This document shows positions 17,941 through 26,956 of a DNA stretch of 56,985 bases, in pieces. The first letter of the stretch is position 1. The number at the start of each line of letters is the position of its first letter. A program made the position numbers and the translations under genes. The notes beneath the pieces are model-generated. The model was not told the DNA's origin. It did not search any database and saw only the letters and a list, made by a program, of their open reading frames with translations. The stretch is from Rhodocyclaceae bacterium (GTDB lineage: Bacteria; Pseudomonadota; Gammaproteobacteria; Burkholderiales; Rhodocyclaceae): NCBI GenBank assembly GCA_003963315.1, contig RXJP01000044.1:1-56985 (forward strand). The letters are read 5' to 3'.

Positions 17941-18420
17941 TTATTGGCCGGGTCTTGCTTTGACGGTAATGCTGCCGTCCCCCAGCCCGGTTGTTTTTTC
18001 CCGGGTGGCCCGGTTCAGGCTTTCGCCAATGCGCAGGTCCGTCGCGCTCTCGCCGCCGGCGGTGACCCGGGCTTGGCCGGGGGTGCGCGCCTTGGGTGTG
18101 ATGGTGACGCCTGCGGCGGCGTCATTGTCGTATTGGGCCCGGCCGTTGATCCAAAAGGTCTTATGGCCGCTACTGCGGATCACAGCGCCGCTCAGGCTGA
18201 TGCTTTCCCCTTCCAGGGTCTGGGCTTCGCGGATGTTGAGTTGCCGTTGCCGTTCCAGGGTGCTGCGTCGTTCCGGGGAGAAGAACAGACGCCCCAGGAC
18301 CGCGTTGTCGGGGTCGGGTTCCACTGCCGCGGTTGCCGGGGAGGGGGCAGTGGGTGGCGTTTGGGCGAAGGCGGATAGAGACGCCGCGATCACCAGGCCG
18401 CAGAGCAGCGCGATTCTCAT
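17941..18420 (-). CDS. Exported MshK-like pilus accessory protein
   Basis: 159 residues with a clear signal peptide (MRIALLCGLVIAASLSAFAQ). The mature part has LGRLFFSPERRSTLERQRQL followed by a motif around FWINGRAQYD. This matches the arrangement in MshK and the inner-membrane-to-secretin linkers PilP/GspC (a processed arm followed by INGK/INGR), but similarity is weak and length is short. The position between the MshJ-like gene (4-bp overlap) and the pseudopilin is that of mshK. Likely periplasmic. Confidence 0.55.
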   Translation of the reverse strand: MRIALLCGLVIAASLSAFAQTPPTAPSPATAAVEPDPDNAVLGRLFFSPERRSTLERQRQLNIREAQTLEGESISLSGAVIRSSGHKTFWINGRAQYDNDAAAGVTITPKARTPGQARVTAGGESATDLRIGESLNRATREKTTGLGDGSITVKARPGQ

Positions 18421-19031
18421 GATTTCTCCCGGATGGTAATCCAGTCCAGTTGGCAGTCGGCGCTAAGCTGGGCGTTGGTTCCGGTTTCCCTGGCCACGGA
18501 AGGCAGCCGTATCAAGGTGCATTGCCGGGGGCGCACATAGGCTTTCACCTGTTGACGCAGGTCGTTCAGGAAGTTGAGCAGGTCTTCTTCGTGGAGCAAC
18601 TGCATTTGCAGTTTCATCGGGCTGGACATGACTTCGAAAGCCGAGCCTGCCGAAGGCACCAGGGCGCTGTCCACAGCCTGCTGGGGCGCCAGTTCGTATT
18701 GCACGTCGATGAGTTTCCGGCTCTCCTTGATCTGGCGGATTTTTTCCACCCAGTCGAGGCGGTGTTCCTGGTCGAGGATGCCTCGGGATTCCATGGCTTG
18801 ATGCTTGGCGATTTTTTCCCGCAGCTCTTTTTCCTCATCCTGGGCCCGGGCCAGCTTGCTGCGAATTTCGTTGCGGCCGGCCTCGATGCGTTTGGTATCG
18901 GCTTGCGCCTTCTGCTCAAACCGAATCGAAAATACGACGGCAGCAGCGCCGGCGATAAGGGTCACCAGCAGCCACAGCAGGCTCCAGCGCAATTTCTTGA
19001 ATTCGGCGGGGGTGACGAGGGGAGCGGCCAT
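18417..19031 (-). CDS. PilO/MshJ-like alignment-subcomplex protein
   Basis: 204 residues: one N-terminal membrane helix (SLLWLLVTLIAGAAAVVFSI), a coiled coil at about 45-90 (KRIEAGRNEIRSKLARAQDE) and a C-terminal small alpha/beta domain (MQLLHEEDLLNFLNDLRQQV). This is the layout of PilO and MshJ, inner-membrane proteins that pair with PilN-like partners to couple the cytoplasmic ATPase to the periplasmic assembly. It lies 2 bp after the MshI-like gene and overlaps the MshK-like gene by 4 bp. Confidence 0.7.
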   Translation of the reverse strand: MAAPLVTPAEFKKLRWSLLWLLVTLIAGAAAVVFSIRFEQKAQADTKRIEAGRNEIRSKLARAQDEEKELREKIAKHQAMESRGILDQEHRLDWVEKIRQIKESRKLIDVQYELAPQQAVDSALVPSAGSAFEVMSSPMKLQMQLLHEEDLLNFLNDLRQQVKAYVRPRQCTLIRLPSVARETGTNAQLSADCQLDWITIREKS

Positions 19032-19033
19032 GG

Positions 19034-20608
19034 TCAGAGAACCTTTTGCACGACGCGGATGGCGAAGCCGGGGGCTTCTACCTTGGCGCTGCCGCTGTCG
19101 CTGCTTTTGATGGTCTTGCCGGACTCGGTGTCGAAAGGCATGCGCAGCACCTTGACGTTAAGGGCGGCATCCTTGCTCAGCGTTTCGCGGAATTTTTCCA
19201 CGGTGGCGAGCATGGTCCGGTGATCGCCCGCCATGGCGAGGGGCAACCTGCCTTCCATTTCCAAGATGGCGAAATAGCCTCCGGCTGTTGCCGCTTGCGG
19301 GGCGCCATTGCCTGGCTGCGCCGGTCTTGGCGCTGCGGCGCCAGGAGCCCGGCTGGGGCTTTCTTCCGGATTGCCGGACAGTATCCAGTCCAGACGTTCC
19401 ACCTCGATTTGCGGTGTGGCATCCAGGGCGCGACTGAGTGTGACCAAGCTACTTCTCAGTGTTGGGGAACGCTTTTCTATATCTTCGAAACGGTTGACCA
19501 GGGTGCGCAGGTCATCAATTTTGATGGGGATGGCCGGGAGCGTTTTCAGCATGGCTTCGTAGCGCTGGTTTTCCCTTTGGGTCTCGATTTGAATCTGGCT
19601 TGCCTGGTCTTTTAGGGAAAAGGCGTTCAATCCACTCTTGGCGGCGAACAGCAGGCAGGCAGTCAGTCCGACGGCGGCGGCGGCGTTGATGCCGAAGCGT
19701 GCCTGCCAGATGCGATAGGGGCGCCGGATGTCGGCGGGTGCGAATTGGCTGGTGGGCGGCGTCCGCACCATCAGGTGGAGCAGCAGCAGGTCGCAGTGGG
19801 AATCGTCGGGATGGGGCTTCAAACCCCGCTTATGCGCTTCTGCCGCCAGGTCGACGAATTCGAAGGTCAGTTCGTGGTTGTCGTAGCACTTCTGGCGCAG
19901 TTGACCATGGTCGGCGGGATGGGCGAGGATCAAGGTGCGGATGCGTGCGTTGCGTTCCAGCAGACGCTGGCCGATCAGGTACTGGTAGATTTTTTCGGCT
20001 TCCGTGGTGCAGGCCTGGGCCATTTCCTCCACAGTACCCAAGGCCAGGGGCGTCAGGCGGGAGAAACGGAATTCGCCGTTCTCAAAATAGGTCTGCCGCA
20101 AGCCGCCTTTGCTGATGGTGAGCAGGAGTTGGCGGCCTTCCTTGATGGCCAGGGACTTGAACACCTCGGCCACCATGAAGGGCGCGGCATGCAATGCGGT
20201 GAGCTGGGTTCCGTATTCCTTGCAGACAGCCATCCAAGGGTCCAACTGGGGAGGCCGGGTGAGGGCGGCGAAAAGGATCTTTTCGTCCTTGCGGCCTGTG
20301 GCTTCCCGGCCCAGGGAGATGGCCGTGGCGTAGGGGCTGCCGTAAAAATACTGGCCCAGGCGGCGGGTGATGATGGCTTGTCGATCCTTGCCCTGCACTC
20401 GGGGAATATCTTCGATCTGGAAGCCTTCTTCCGCAACGTCGGCGAGCAGGGTGAACAGGCTGCTGTGGTGCTTTTTCAGGTATTGGCCGAAAGCCTCCAA
20501 GCCCGGTTCGCCATTGGTGAAGTCGCCCTCGAACTGCACGTGGCCGTTCTGCCAGAGATAGGCGGAAATCCGGTTGGCATCGAGAAGCAGCAGTCGGCGT
20601 TTGGGCAT
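19034..20608 (-). CDS. PilM-PilN fusion (MshI-like) pilus biogenesis protein
   Basis: 524 residues. The first ~300 form a soluble actin-like domain of the PilM/MshI type (RRLLLLDANRISAYLW, LLLTISKGGLRQTYF, GTVEEMAQACTTEAEKIYQY). One membrane helix follows at about residues 310-335 (FGINAAAAVGLTACLLFAA), then a coiled coil (QIQIETQRENQRYEAML) and a PilN-like periplasmic domain (LVTLSRALDATPQIEVERLD, a Pro/Ala-rich loop, AILEMEGRLPLAMA). In most type IV pilus operons these are two genes. Here they are a single chain bridging cytoplasm and periplasm. It sits 4 bp after the mshG-like gene. Confidence 0.75.
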   Translation of the reverse strand: MPKRRLLLLDANRISAYLWQNGHVQFEGDFTNGEPGLEAFGQYLKKHHSSLFTLLADVAEEGFQIEDIPRVQGKDRQAIITRRLGQYFYGSPYATAISLGREATGRKDEKILFAALTRPPQLDPWMAVCKEYGTQLTALHAAPFMVAEVFKSLAIKEGRQLLLTISKGGLRQTYFENGEFRFSRLTPLALGTVEEMAQACTTEAEKIYQYLIGQRLLERNARIRTLILAHPADHGQLRQKCYDNHELTFEFVDLAAEAHKRGLKPHPDDSHCDLLLLHLMVRTPPTSQFAPADIRRPYRIWQARFGINAAAAVGLTACLLFAAKSGLNAFSLKDQASQIQIETQRENQRYEAMLKTLPAIPIKIDDLRTLVNRFEDIEKRSPTLRSSLVTLSRALDATPQIEVERLDWILSGNPEESPSRAPGAAAPRPAQPGNGAPQAATAGGYFAILEMEGRLPLAMAGDHRTMLATVEKFRETLSKDAALNVKVLRMPFDTESGKTIKSSDSGSAKVEAPGFAIRVVQKVL

Positions 20609-20612
20609 GGCC

Positions 20613-21815
20613 TCAGATTTTCAATTTTGAGATGGTGTCGTAGATGGGGCCGAGGACGGAGAGCATGACCCAGCCCAGGATGACGCCCACGATCATGGTC
20701 ATGGCCGGTTCTATCATGGCCTGCACCCGCTCGATGGATTCCTTCACATCCCGGTTGTAGAAGTAGCTGACGTTGAGCAGGGCGGCGTCCAAGGCACCTG
20801 TGTTTTCTCCCACCCGCAGCATGCGGATCACCAAGGGGGGGAACAGCCCCACGTTCTGGAAGGCGACAGTGACGTTCTGTCCATCGGCGATGAGTTGCCC
20901 GACTTTCTGCAGGCCTTCCTTGATGACGACGTTGCCCACCACGTCTTCCGTTGTGCGGATCGAGTCCAGGATGGAAATGCCCGAGCCGTACATCATGGCG
21001 AAGATGCCGGCAAAGCGGGAGAGGATGATCTTGCGCAGAATGTCGCCCAGCAGGGGGACATTGAGCTTGAAGGCGTCGAACTTGTGTTTGGCGGTAAGGT
21101 TGGTGCGAACGGCAATGGTGAGGCCGCCGGCGACGAGGATCGGTACCAGCAGGACGATGTACCAGTAATGGACCATGAAGTCCGAGGTGTAGATCAGGAT
21201 CTTCGTCTGCATGGGAATCTGCTGCCCCATGTTCTTGATGAAACTGACCATCTTAGGGACCAAGTAGATCATCATGAAGAAGAACACGGACACCACCACC
21301 ACGCCCATGAAGGCCGGGTACATGAGCAGTTTCTTGGTATGGGAGGTCAGTTCGTCCTGCCATTTGAGGGACTCGGTGAGGTTCTTCAGCACATCGGGCA
21401 GATTGCCCGTGTCTTCGCCGGCCCGGATCAGGCTGGTGAACACTTCGTCGAATACCTTGGGATGCTCCCCCATGGCTTGGGACAGGGTCTTGCCGCCCTC
21501 GATGCTTTCAATCAGGCTGGCGATGACTTCACGGAAACGGGGCGTCTCCAGGCTGTCGCGCAGGTCGGTGAGGCTTTCAATGATGGGAACGCCGGCCCGG
21601 GTCAGTTGATCCAGGTGGAAACAGAAATTGATCAATTCCCGGCGAGGAACCGCGCCGCCACTCAGGAGCCCGCCCTGTTTTACCGGGTCTCCGGTAATCA
21701 TGTCCAGTTCCAGGCGCTTGAGGCGCATTTCCAGATCCACCGGATTGATGGCGTCGAGACGGCCGAACACCATACGTCCCGAGACATCCATGGCTTTGTA
21801 GGAATAGAGCGCCAT
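20613..21815 (-). CDS. mshG: MshG/PilC/GspF-family inner-membrane platform protein
   Basis: 400 residues with two GspF domains. Each holds the signature of the family (QLTRAGVPIIESLTDLRDSL in the first; FAGIFAMMYGSGISILDSI in the second), separated by membrane helices (AFMGVVVVSVFFFMMIYLVP, YIVLLVPILVAGGLTI) and ending with a last helix (AMTMIVGVILGWVMLSVLGP). It forms the rotor or platform on which the assembly ATPase works. It lies between the ATPase (11 bp gap) and the MshI-like gene, as in MSHA operons. Confidence 0.9.
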   Translation of the reverse strand: MALYSYKAMDVSGRMVFGRLDAINPVDLEMRLKRLELDMITGDPVKQGGLLSGGAVPRRELINFCFHLDQLTRAGVPIIESLTDLRDSLETPRFREVIASLIESIEGGKTLSQAMGEHPKVFDEVFTSLIRAGEDTGNLPDVLKNLTESLKWQDELTSHTKKLLMYPAFMGVVVVSVFFFMMIYLVPKMVSFIKNMGQQIPMQTKILIYTSDFMVHYWYIVLLVPILVAGGLTIAVRTNLTAKHKFDAFKLNVPLLGDILRKIILSRFAGIFAMMYGSGISILDSIRTTEDVVGNVVIKEGLQKVGQLIADGQNVTVAFQNVGLFPPLVIRMLRVGENTGALDAALLNVSYFYNRDVKESIERVQAMIEPAMTMIVGVILGWVMLSVLGPIYDTISKLKI

Positions 21816-21826
21816 GACGATCAGGT

Positions 21827-23542
21827 CTACATCCGGTCGGTGAGGTCGATGACCCGGGCCACCTCCTCGAGGGAAGTGGAGCCGTCCACCACACGGCGCA
21901 ATCCGTCTTCGGACAAGGGACGGAAACCCCGGGCGATGGCCGTCTTGCGGATTTCCCGGGCGGTGGCGCGGCGGGCAATGAGTTCGTCCAACTCGGAGTC
22001 CATGCGCAGGAGCTCCATGATGGCGATACGGCCCTTGTAGCCTTGGAACTCGCAGATTTCGCAGCCGGTGGCCCGGTAGAGGATGGGCGGCCGCTGCGGG
22101 TCCGCCTTCAGCAAACGGGCCTCATGGGGTTCGGCGGGGTAGGCCTTGCGGCACTGGGGACAGAGCTTGCGCACCAATCGCTGGGCCACTACCCCGATGA
22201 TGTTGCCGGCCATGATGTCAGGCAGGATGCCGATGTCGGACAGGCGGGGAATCGCGCCGATGGCAGAGTTGGTGTGCAGGGTGGTGTACACCTGATGGCC
22301 GGTCATGGCGGCGCGGAAAGCCATTTCCGCGGTTTCGGCGTCCCGTACTTCGCCCACCAGGATCACGTCCGGATCCTGGCGCATCATGGAGCGGATGCCG
22401 TTGGCGAAATCCAGTTTGGCGGATTCGGCGATGGAGGTCTGCCGGATCATGGCCATGGGGTATTCCACCGGGTCTTCCAGGGTCATGATGTTGACCCCTT
22501 CCTCGTTGATGTGGTTGAGCACCGAATAGAGGGTGGTGGTCTTGCCGCTGCCGGTGGGGCCGGTGACGAGGATGATGCCTTCGGGTCGGGCGATCATCAG
22601 TTGGATTTGTTCGAACTGGTGTTCGTCCAGCCCCAGTTTGTCCAGGGGGACGATGCCTTTTTGCCGGTCGAGGATGCGCAGCACGACGTTTTCGCCGTGG
22701 ATGGTGGGTTGCGCCGCCACCCGGAAATCCACGGAACGGCCGCTGATGTTGATGGAGATACGGCCATCCTGGGGCGCTCGGGTTTCGGCGATGTTCATGC
22801 CCGACATCACCTTGAGCCGCACCGCCATGGCGGCCCAGTAGGATTTATGCAGGGCGCGGATCTGGCGCAGGATGCCGTCCACCCGATAGCGGATGCGGAG
22901 GAAGCTGGCTTCCGGCTCGAAGTGGATGTCCGAGGCATCGCGTTTCACCGCGTCGGTGAGCAGGGCATCCACCAACCGGACCACCGGCTGGCTGTATTCG
23001 TCCATGGAGGCGGCCAGGGAGCGGTAATCGATCTCGCCGGTTTCAATCTCGTGGAGGATGCCGTCGATGGACAGCTCATGGCCATAGTATTGGTCGATGG
23101 CCCGGGAGATTTCCTGTTCGCCGGCCAGCAGCGCCTCTATCTTCAGGTCGTGGGCAACCAGGCCCCGCAATTTATCCAGGGCGACAATATCGTTGGGGTC
23201 GGCCGTGGCGATGGTGAGCTTTTGCTGGCCCCCGTCGTAGTCCAGGGGCAGGATGCTGTGGCGCTTGGCCAGTTCCCGTGGCACCAAGCGGAGGGCGGCG
23301 GAGTCCACGATGGCGTGGGACAGGTCCACCGACATCTGACCAAGGGATTCCCCCAGGGCATCCCGCAGGGTGGCTTCGGATACGAAACCCAGGCTGACCA
23401 GCAGTTTGCCCACTGGCTGGTTGGATTTCATCTGCTCCAACAGCGCAATGCGCAATTGGTCCTCGCTGATGACCCCCTGGGTGATCAGAATTTGCCCAAT
23501 GGGGCGGCGGTGGGCGCTATGGCCGTTCTCGACTGTATTCAT
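21827..23542 (-). CDS. mshE: MshE-type pilus assembly ATPase with c-di-GMP-binding (MshEN) N-terminus
   Basis: 571 residues of the GspE/PilB family. Residues 13-37 (RPIGQILITQGVISEDQL then RIALLEQ) and 43-68 (PVGKLLVSLGFVSEATL) match the twin motif by which MshEN domains bind c-di-GMP, except that the first has Pro-Ile where the consensus has Leu. The ATPase part has Walker A GPTGSGKT (328-335), the Asp box (TLEDPVEYP) and Walker B/His box (RQDPDVILVGEVRDAETA, TLHTNSA). The C-terminal part has a tetracysteine metal site (CPQC ... CEIC). It powers fibre assembly from the cytoplasmic face. No retraction ATPase (PilT) is present. c-di-GMP control is inferred from the motif. Confidence 0.9.
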   Translation of the reverse strand: MNTVENGHSAHRRPIGQILITQGVISEDQLRIALLEQMKSNQPVGKLLVSLGFVSEATLRDALGESLGQMSVDLSHAIVDSAALRLVPRELAKRHSILPLDYDGGQQKLTIATADPNDIVALDKLRGLVAHDLKIEALLAGEQEISRAIDQYYGHELSIDGILHEIETGEIDYRSLAASMDEYSQPVVRLVDALLTDAVKRDASDIHFEPEASFLRIRYRVDGILRQIRALHKSYWAAMAVRLKVMSGMNIAETRAPQDGRISINISGRSVDFRVAAQPTIHGENVVLRILDRQKGIVPLDKLGLDEHQFEQIQLMIARPEGIILVTGPTGSGKTTTLYSVLNHINEEGVNIMTLEDPVEYPMAMIRQTSIAESAKLDFANGIRSMMRQDPDVILVGEVRDAETAEMAFRAAMTGHQVYTTLHTNSAIGAIPRLSDIGILPDIMAGNIIGVVAQRLVRKLCPQCRKAYPAEPHEARLLKADPQRPPILYRATGCEICEFQGYKGRIAIMELLRMDSELDELIARRATAREIRKTAIARGFRPLSEDGLRRVVDGSTSLEEVARVIDLTDRM

Positions 23543-23581
23543 TCGGCCTTCATTATGCTGAATTGCACAGCTGCCACAACC

Positions 23582-25027
23582 TCAAAGTTGCAATTTCTTT
23601 ATTCTTTCGTTGACCTGTACCGGATCGAATCCAGCAGGATGCTTTTGTGCGGCAGCCACGGCCTGGGTGTAGTAACCGGCGGCAAGCTTGGTTTGATGCA
23701 GCCGATCCAGGCTGACTGCCAGGTTGAACAGATAGTCGGGGTTTTCCGGATCGCCGGACATGGCGCGGAAATATGCCTGTTGGGCGTCCGCCCAGCGGTT
23801 TTGCCGGGCGTAGAGGTTGCCCAGGGCGAAATGCAAGTGGGCGGCATCCGGCTGTTCGGCCAAGGCCAGCTTGAGGCGGCTTTCGGCCTGAACCGGATCG
23901 GAGGTGTCGCGTAGGCCGGCGAGAGAGGCCTGGGCCAGGCTGTTGCGCGGGTCCACTTCCAGGGCTTTCTGGAAATAGGCTTCGGCCAAGTCGCTACGTC
24001 CGCTCCGCATCAGGGTCATGGCCATGCCGTTCAAGGCGTCCACACTGTTGGGGTCGTTTTTCAGGGCCGCTTCATAGGCGCTGCGGGCGGTAGGCAGGTC
24101 ACCCCGCTGGAAGGCCTCATAGCCATTGTCGAGGGAAGGATCAACCCGCATTTTGGATGTGGTGATTTTGACAGGAGTGCTTGCCTGGGGAGTGCTTGGG
24201 GAAGCAGCAGTGCGGGTTGGTTGTGCCTTGACTTGAGGCTTGCTTTCTTCCTCGTCTTCATCCTTTTTTGAGGCGGCGGTCGTGGTCTGTGGGGCAGGAG
24301 TTGTGGCTTGCACATCGCTGGGCTGGGGTGCTGGGGGCGGTGGCTGCATAACCGGTACTGAAATCGGCGCTACTGGCTTGATCTGTGGCGGCGTGCCGGG
24401 AGCCATGAGGGCCAATCCGGATTTTGGCTGCAGTTGCAACCAAAGATAGATACCGAGGCTGCCAAACGAAAGAACGACAAACAATCCAAGGCCGATCAGA
24501 AAGTTCTTCCTGGGGCGCGCTGAAGGCTGCTTGGCATCGAATAGATTGTGGGCGGCAGCCTGTTCCAGAGTTTTGCCATTGTTCCCGCTGGTTTTCTTGG
24601 GATGTTGCGGGAGTTCGGTCGTCTGCACCGGTGGGGCATCCATGCCGCGGCCCAAACCTGCCAGAGGAATTTCATTCTCTGGTTCCATGGACAGGGAAAA
24701 GCGATTCGTTGGCGATGGTTCGGCAACTGTAGCGGCGCGGTCATCCAAGTTGATGAATTCGGTGTCCAGCGCATCAAGGTTGCCAGGCAGTTCCGGAAGC
24801 TCTGAATGCCTGGCCGTCACTGGATTCATGCCGCCCAACTGAGTCAGTGATGGAAGAGGGGGCGACGTGTCCACCGACAACATCGCACCACTGTCTTCCG
24901 CTGTCGATTCAGGCAAGGGCGTCAATTCCAAGGAAGGGAACGCCTCCTGTCCGACGGAGGCGTGTTGGTCACTCGCTTGGCGCTTAGCTTCCTCGGCCTT
25001 TTTCAAGGCCTCCATCAGGAGGCTCAT
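23582..25027 (-). CDS. MshN-like TPR protein of the pilus locus
   Basis: 481 residues. The N-terminus MSLLMEALKKAEEAKRQ is the typical start of this family. A low-complexity cytoplasmic part of ~170 residues is followed by one membrane helix (LIGLGLFVVLSFGSLGIYLW), a Pro/Ala/Thr-rich linker, and about five TPR units in the last 200 residues (NGYEAFQRGDLPTARSAYEA, AEAYFQKALEVDPRNSLAQA, HFALGNLYARQNRWADAQQA). Such a bitopic TPR protein would act as a periplasmic scaffold for the secretin. Its start overlaps the secretin stop by 4 bp. Confidence 0.75.
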   Translation of the reverse strand: MSLLMEALKKAEEAKRQASDQHASVGQEAFPSLELTPLPESTAEDSGAMLSVDTSPPLPSLTQLGGMNPVTARHSELPELPGNLDALDTEFINLDDRAATVAEPSPTNRFSLSMEPENEIPLAGLGRGMDAPPVQTTELPQHPKKTSGNNGKTLEQAAAHNLFDAKQPSARPRKNFLIGLGLFVVLSFGSLGIYLWLQLQPKSGLALMAPGTPPQIKPVAPISVPVMQPPPPAPQPSDVQATTPAPQTTTAASKKDEDEEESKPQVKAQPTRTAASPSTPQASTPVKITTSKMRVDPSLDNGYEAFQRGDLPTARSAYEAALKNDPNSVDALNGMAMTLMRSGRSDLAEAYFQKALEVDPRNSLAQASLAGLRDTSDPVQAESRLKLALAEQPDAAHLHFALGNLYARQNRWADAQQAYFRAMSGDPENPDYLFNLAVSLDRLHQTKLAAGYYTQAVAAAQKHPAGFDPVQVNERIKKLQL

Positions 25028-26841
25028 TTTTCTTGACTCCCCGACGGTTGCAAGGCGGCTTCACGGGTATCGGGGCGATTGAAAAAATCTCTGTCGGGCA
25101 GTTGGTTGCGCAAGTGGCGATAGTCGCCATTGACGCTGGCTTCCTTGATGACGATGGGGCGCAGGAAGATGACCAATTCCGTCTTGGTGCGGGTATCGTC
25201 CCGTTGTTGGAAGAAATTCCCGATGCCGGGCAACTTCCCTAGGCCGGGTACCGCTGCATCGGTGTTGTTTTGCACGTCTTCCATGAGGCCGCCCATCACG
25301 GCAATGTTGCCGTTGTCAATGCGGATCACGGATTCCATTTCCCGGGTGCGGATCACGGGAATGCTGCTGGTGATGCCGGCGGCCTTCAGGGCTGGGTTGG
25401 GGTCCGCCACAGTGCCGATGATGCGGGAGATGCTGGGTCGGATGTTGAGCAGTACGGATTCCTGCTCGCCGATTTGCGGGGTGACGTTCATCACGAAACC
25501 GACGGGTACTGATTTCAGGTCTGTGGTGTAGGTCGTGGTGCTGGTGGTCTGGTTGGTGGTGGTATCGGCCTTGATGGTGAAATACACGCTGTTGTCCACA
25601 ACCTTGAGCACGGCGGTCTGGTTATTCAGCACCGATAGCTTGGGGCTGGAGAGGACGCGGACAGTGCCGAAGCTTTCCAGCAACTTGACCGTGCCGGAGA
25701 TATTGCCGAACCGGGAGTCGTTGTTGGTATAGGTGAGCTCAAGCAGGCTGGAGGCCGGGGCGGCAAGATTGCCGGTGGGGTTCTGTTTGATCTGGAAGCC
25801 GGCGCGGCCCAAGGCCAAGGCCGCCCAGTTGATGCCCTGCTGATAGTTGTCGGACAACTGGACTTCGGCAATGGTGGCTTCGATCAGCACCTGGCGGCGG
25901 GCGGCGTTCATCACGTTGTCGATGAACTCCTGAATTTTTTCATGCTGCCTTGAGGTGGCGCGGACGTTCACGATCCCGGACTCGGCGTTGACGATGACGG
26001 ATGCTGCCTCCCTGAACGTGGTGCGCTTGACCACGGTGGAGCCCTCTTGTTGAATCACGCCATTCACCGGTGCGGGGTTTTGACCGCCGCGCCCCGAGCC
26101 GTTACCTGCCGTCGGCTGCGCGCCGACAGCGCTTTGCTGGTCAGAACGTTCTATGACCGTTTCGCTTGAGCCTTCGGGAAGGATTTTGTCAGTCTCGCGC
26201 AGGATGTCCTTGATGTTTTTTTCCAGGGTTTCCCAGAAGTGGTTCTGTGCTTTGTTTTCAATCTTGGTCAGGGAATTATTGCCGCCGCCGGACGCGCCCC
26301 CGGAAGCCCCCCCTGTTGTTGCACCCGCGCCGGCCGAGGCGATCTGGGTCGTGACGGTAACGGTGCCGCTGGTATCCCGCGTCATGTTCACGTAGTCGAC
26401 CCGATAGGTACGCAGGAAGGGCGTGTCGGGCATGACGCTAAGGTTGGGACCATCCAATTCCCAACGCATATCCACTTGTTTGGATATCCGGGTGAGGAGT
26501 TGTTGGAGGGTTTGGTCAATGGCATTCAAGGTGACGGTGCCATTGATACCGGGATGGATGTCGATATTCAGCTTTGCGTCCCGCGCCAAGGCGAAGAGTA
26601 GCTCCTGGGCCTTGATGTTGTTAACGACAACGCTATAGGTTTCCGTCTTTGAAGCCGTCTTGGGTTTGGGCAAGGTCAGCGCGCTTTGAACGGGTGTCGG
26701 GATGCCAGCGTTGTCTGTGGGCGGGGCGGACTCGGTTGTGAGATGTCCGTTGGCCGGAGACTTAATGCCCGTACTTGCGCATCCAGTAACGATAAGCGCT
26801 GAGAGACTTGCAGCAATGACGCGAAAGATCGGTCGATGCAC
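25024..26841 (-). CDS. mshL: MshL-type outer-membrane secretin (lipoprotein)
   Basis: 605 residues from GTG 26841 with GAGG nine bases upstream. The signal peptide ends in the lipobox VTGC (IVTGCASTG). An STN/N0 region (AQELLFALARDAKLNIDIHP) comes next, then a Gly/Ser-rich loop, an N1-like domain and the C-terminal secretin barrel (VPVGFVMNVTPQIGEQESVL, VIRIDNGNIAVMGGLMEDV, PGLGKLPGIGNFF, ELVIFLRPIVI). It forms the outer-membrane pore for the fibre. It is probably the first gene of the operon mshLNEGIJK-pilins, with a candidate promoter at 26883-26910. Confidence 0.9.
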   Translation of the reverse strand: MHRPIFRVIAASLSALIVTGCASTGIKSPANGHLTTESAPPTDNAGIPTPVQSALTLPKPKTASKTETYSVVVNNIKAQELLFALARDAKLNIDIHPGINGTVTLNAIDQTLQQLLTRISKQVDMRWELDGPNLSVMPDTPFLRTYRVDYVNMTRDTSGTVTVTTQIASAGAGATTGGASGGASGGGNNSLTKIENKAQNHFWETLEKNIKDILRETDKILPEGSSETVIERSDQQSAVGAQPTAGNGSGRGGQNPAPVNGVIQQEGSTVVKRTTFREAASVIVNAESGIVNVRATSRQHEKIQEFIDNVMNAARRQVLIEATIAEVQLSDNYQQGINWAALALGRAGFQIKQNPTGNLAAPASSLLELTYTNNDSRFGNISGTVKLLESFGTVRVLSSPKLSVLNNQTAVLKVVDNSVYFTIKADTTTNQTTSTTTYTTDLKSVPVGFVMNVTPQIGEQESVLLNIRPSISRIIGTVADPNPALKAAGITSSIPVIRTREMESVIRIDNGNIAVMGGLMEDVQNNTDAAVPGLGKLPGIGNFFQQRDDTRTKTELVIFLRPIVIKEASVNGDYRHLRNQLPDRDFFNRPDTREAALQPSGSQEK

Positions 26842-26882
26842 GGGCTATTACCTCAAATATTGGATGGTTTTATGTTGAACCT

Positions 26883-26910
26883 ATCATAGCATGTGAATAA
26901 TCTTACACAA
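26883..26910 (-). promoter_or_regulatory. Candidate sigma-70 promoter of the mshL operon
   Basis: On the minus strand TTGTGT (26905-26910) and TATGAT (26883-26888) are 16 bases apart in a markedly AT-rich 115-bp gap. Transcription would start near 26876, leaving a ~35-base leader before the mshL GTG. I saw no -24/-12 (GG-N10-GC) element here for the upstream NtrC-type regulator. Confidence 0.4.
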
Positions 26911-26956
26911 CCCCATGAATTATTTGAATATTAGCTTTTGTTGTATTCCTGGTTAA

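Noticed and set aside
22043-23914. 623-residue open frame opposite mshE
   Set aside because: Composition (Gly, Val, His, Asp runs) and position show it to be the complement of the ATPase coding sequence.
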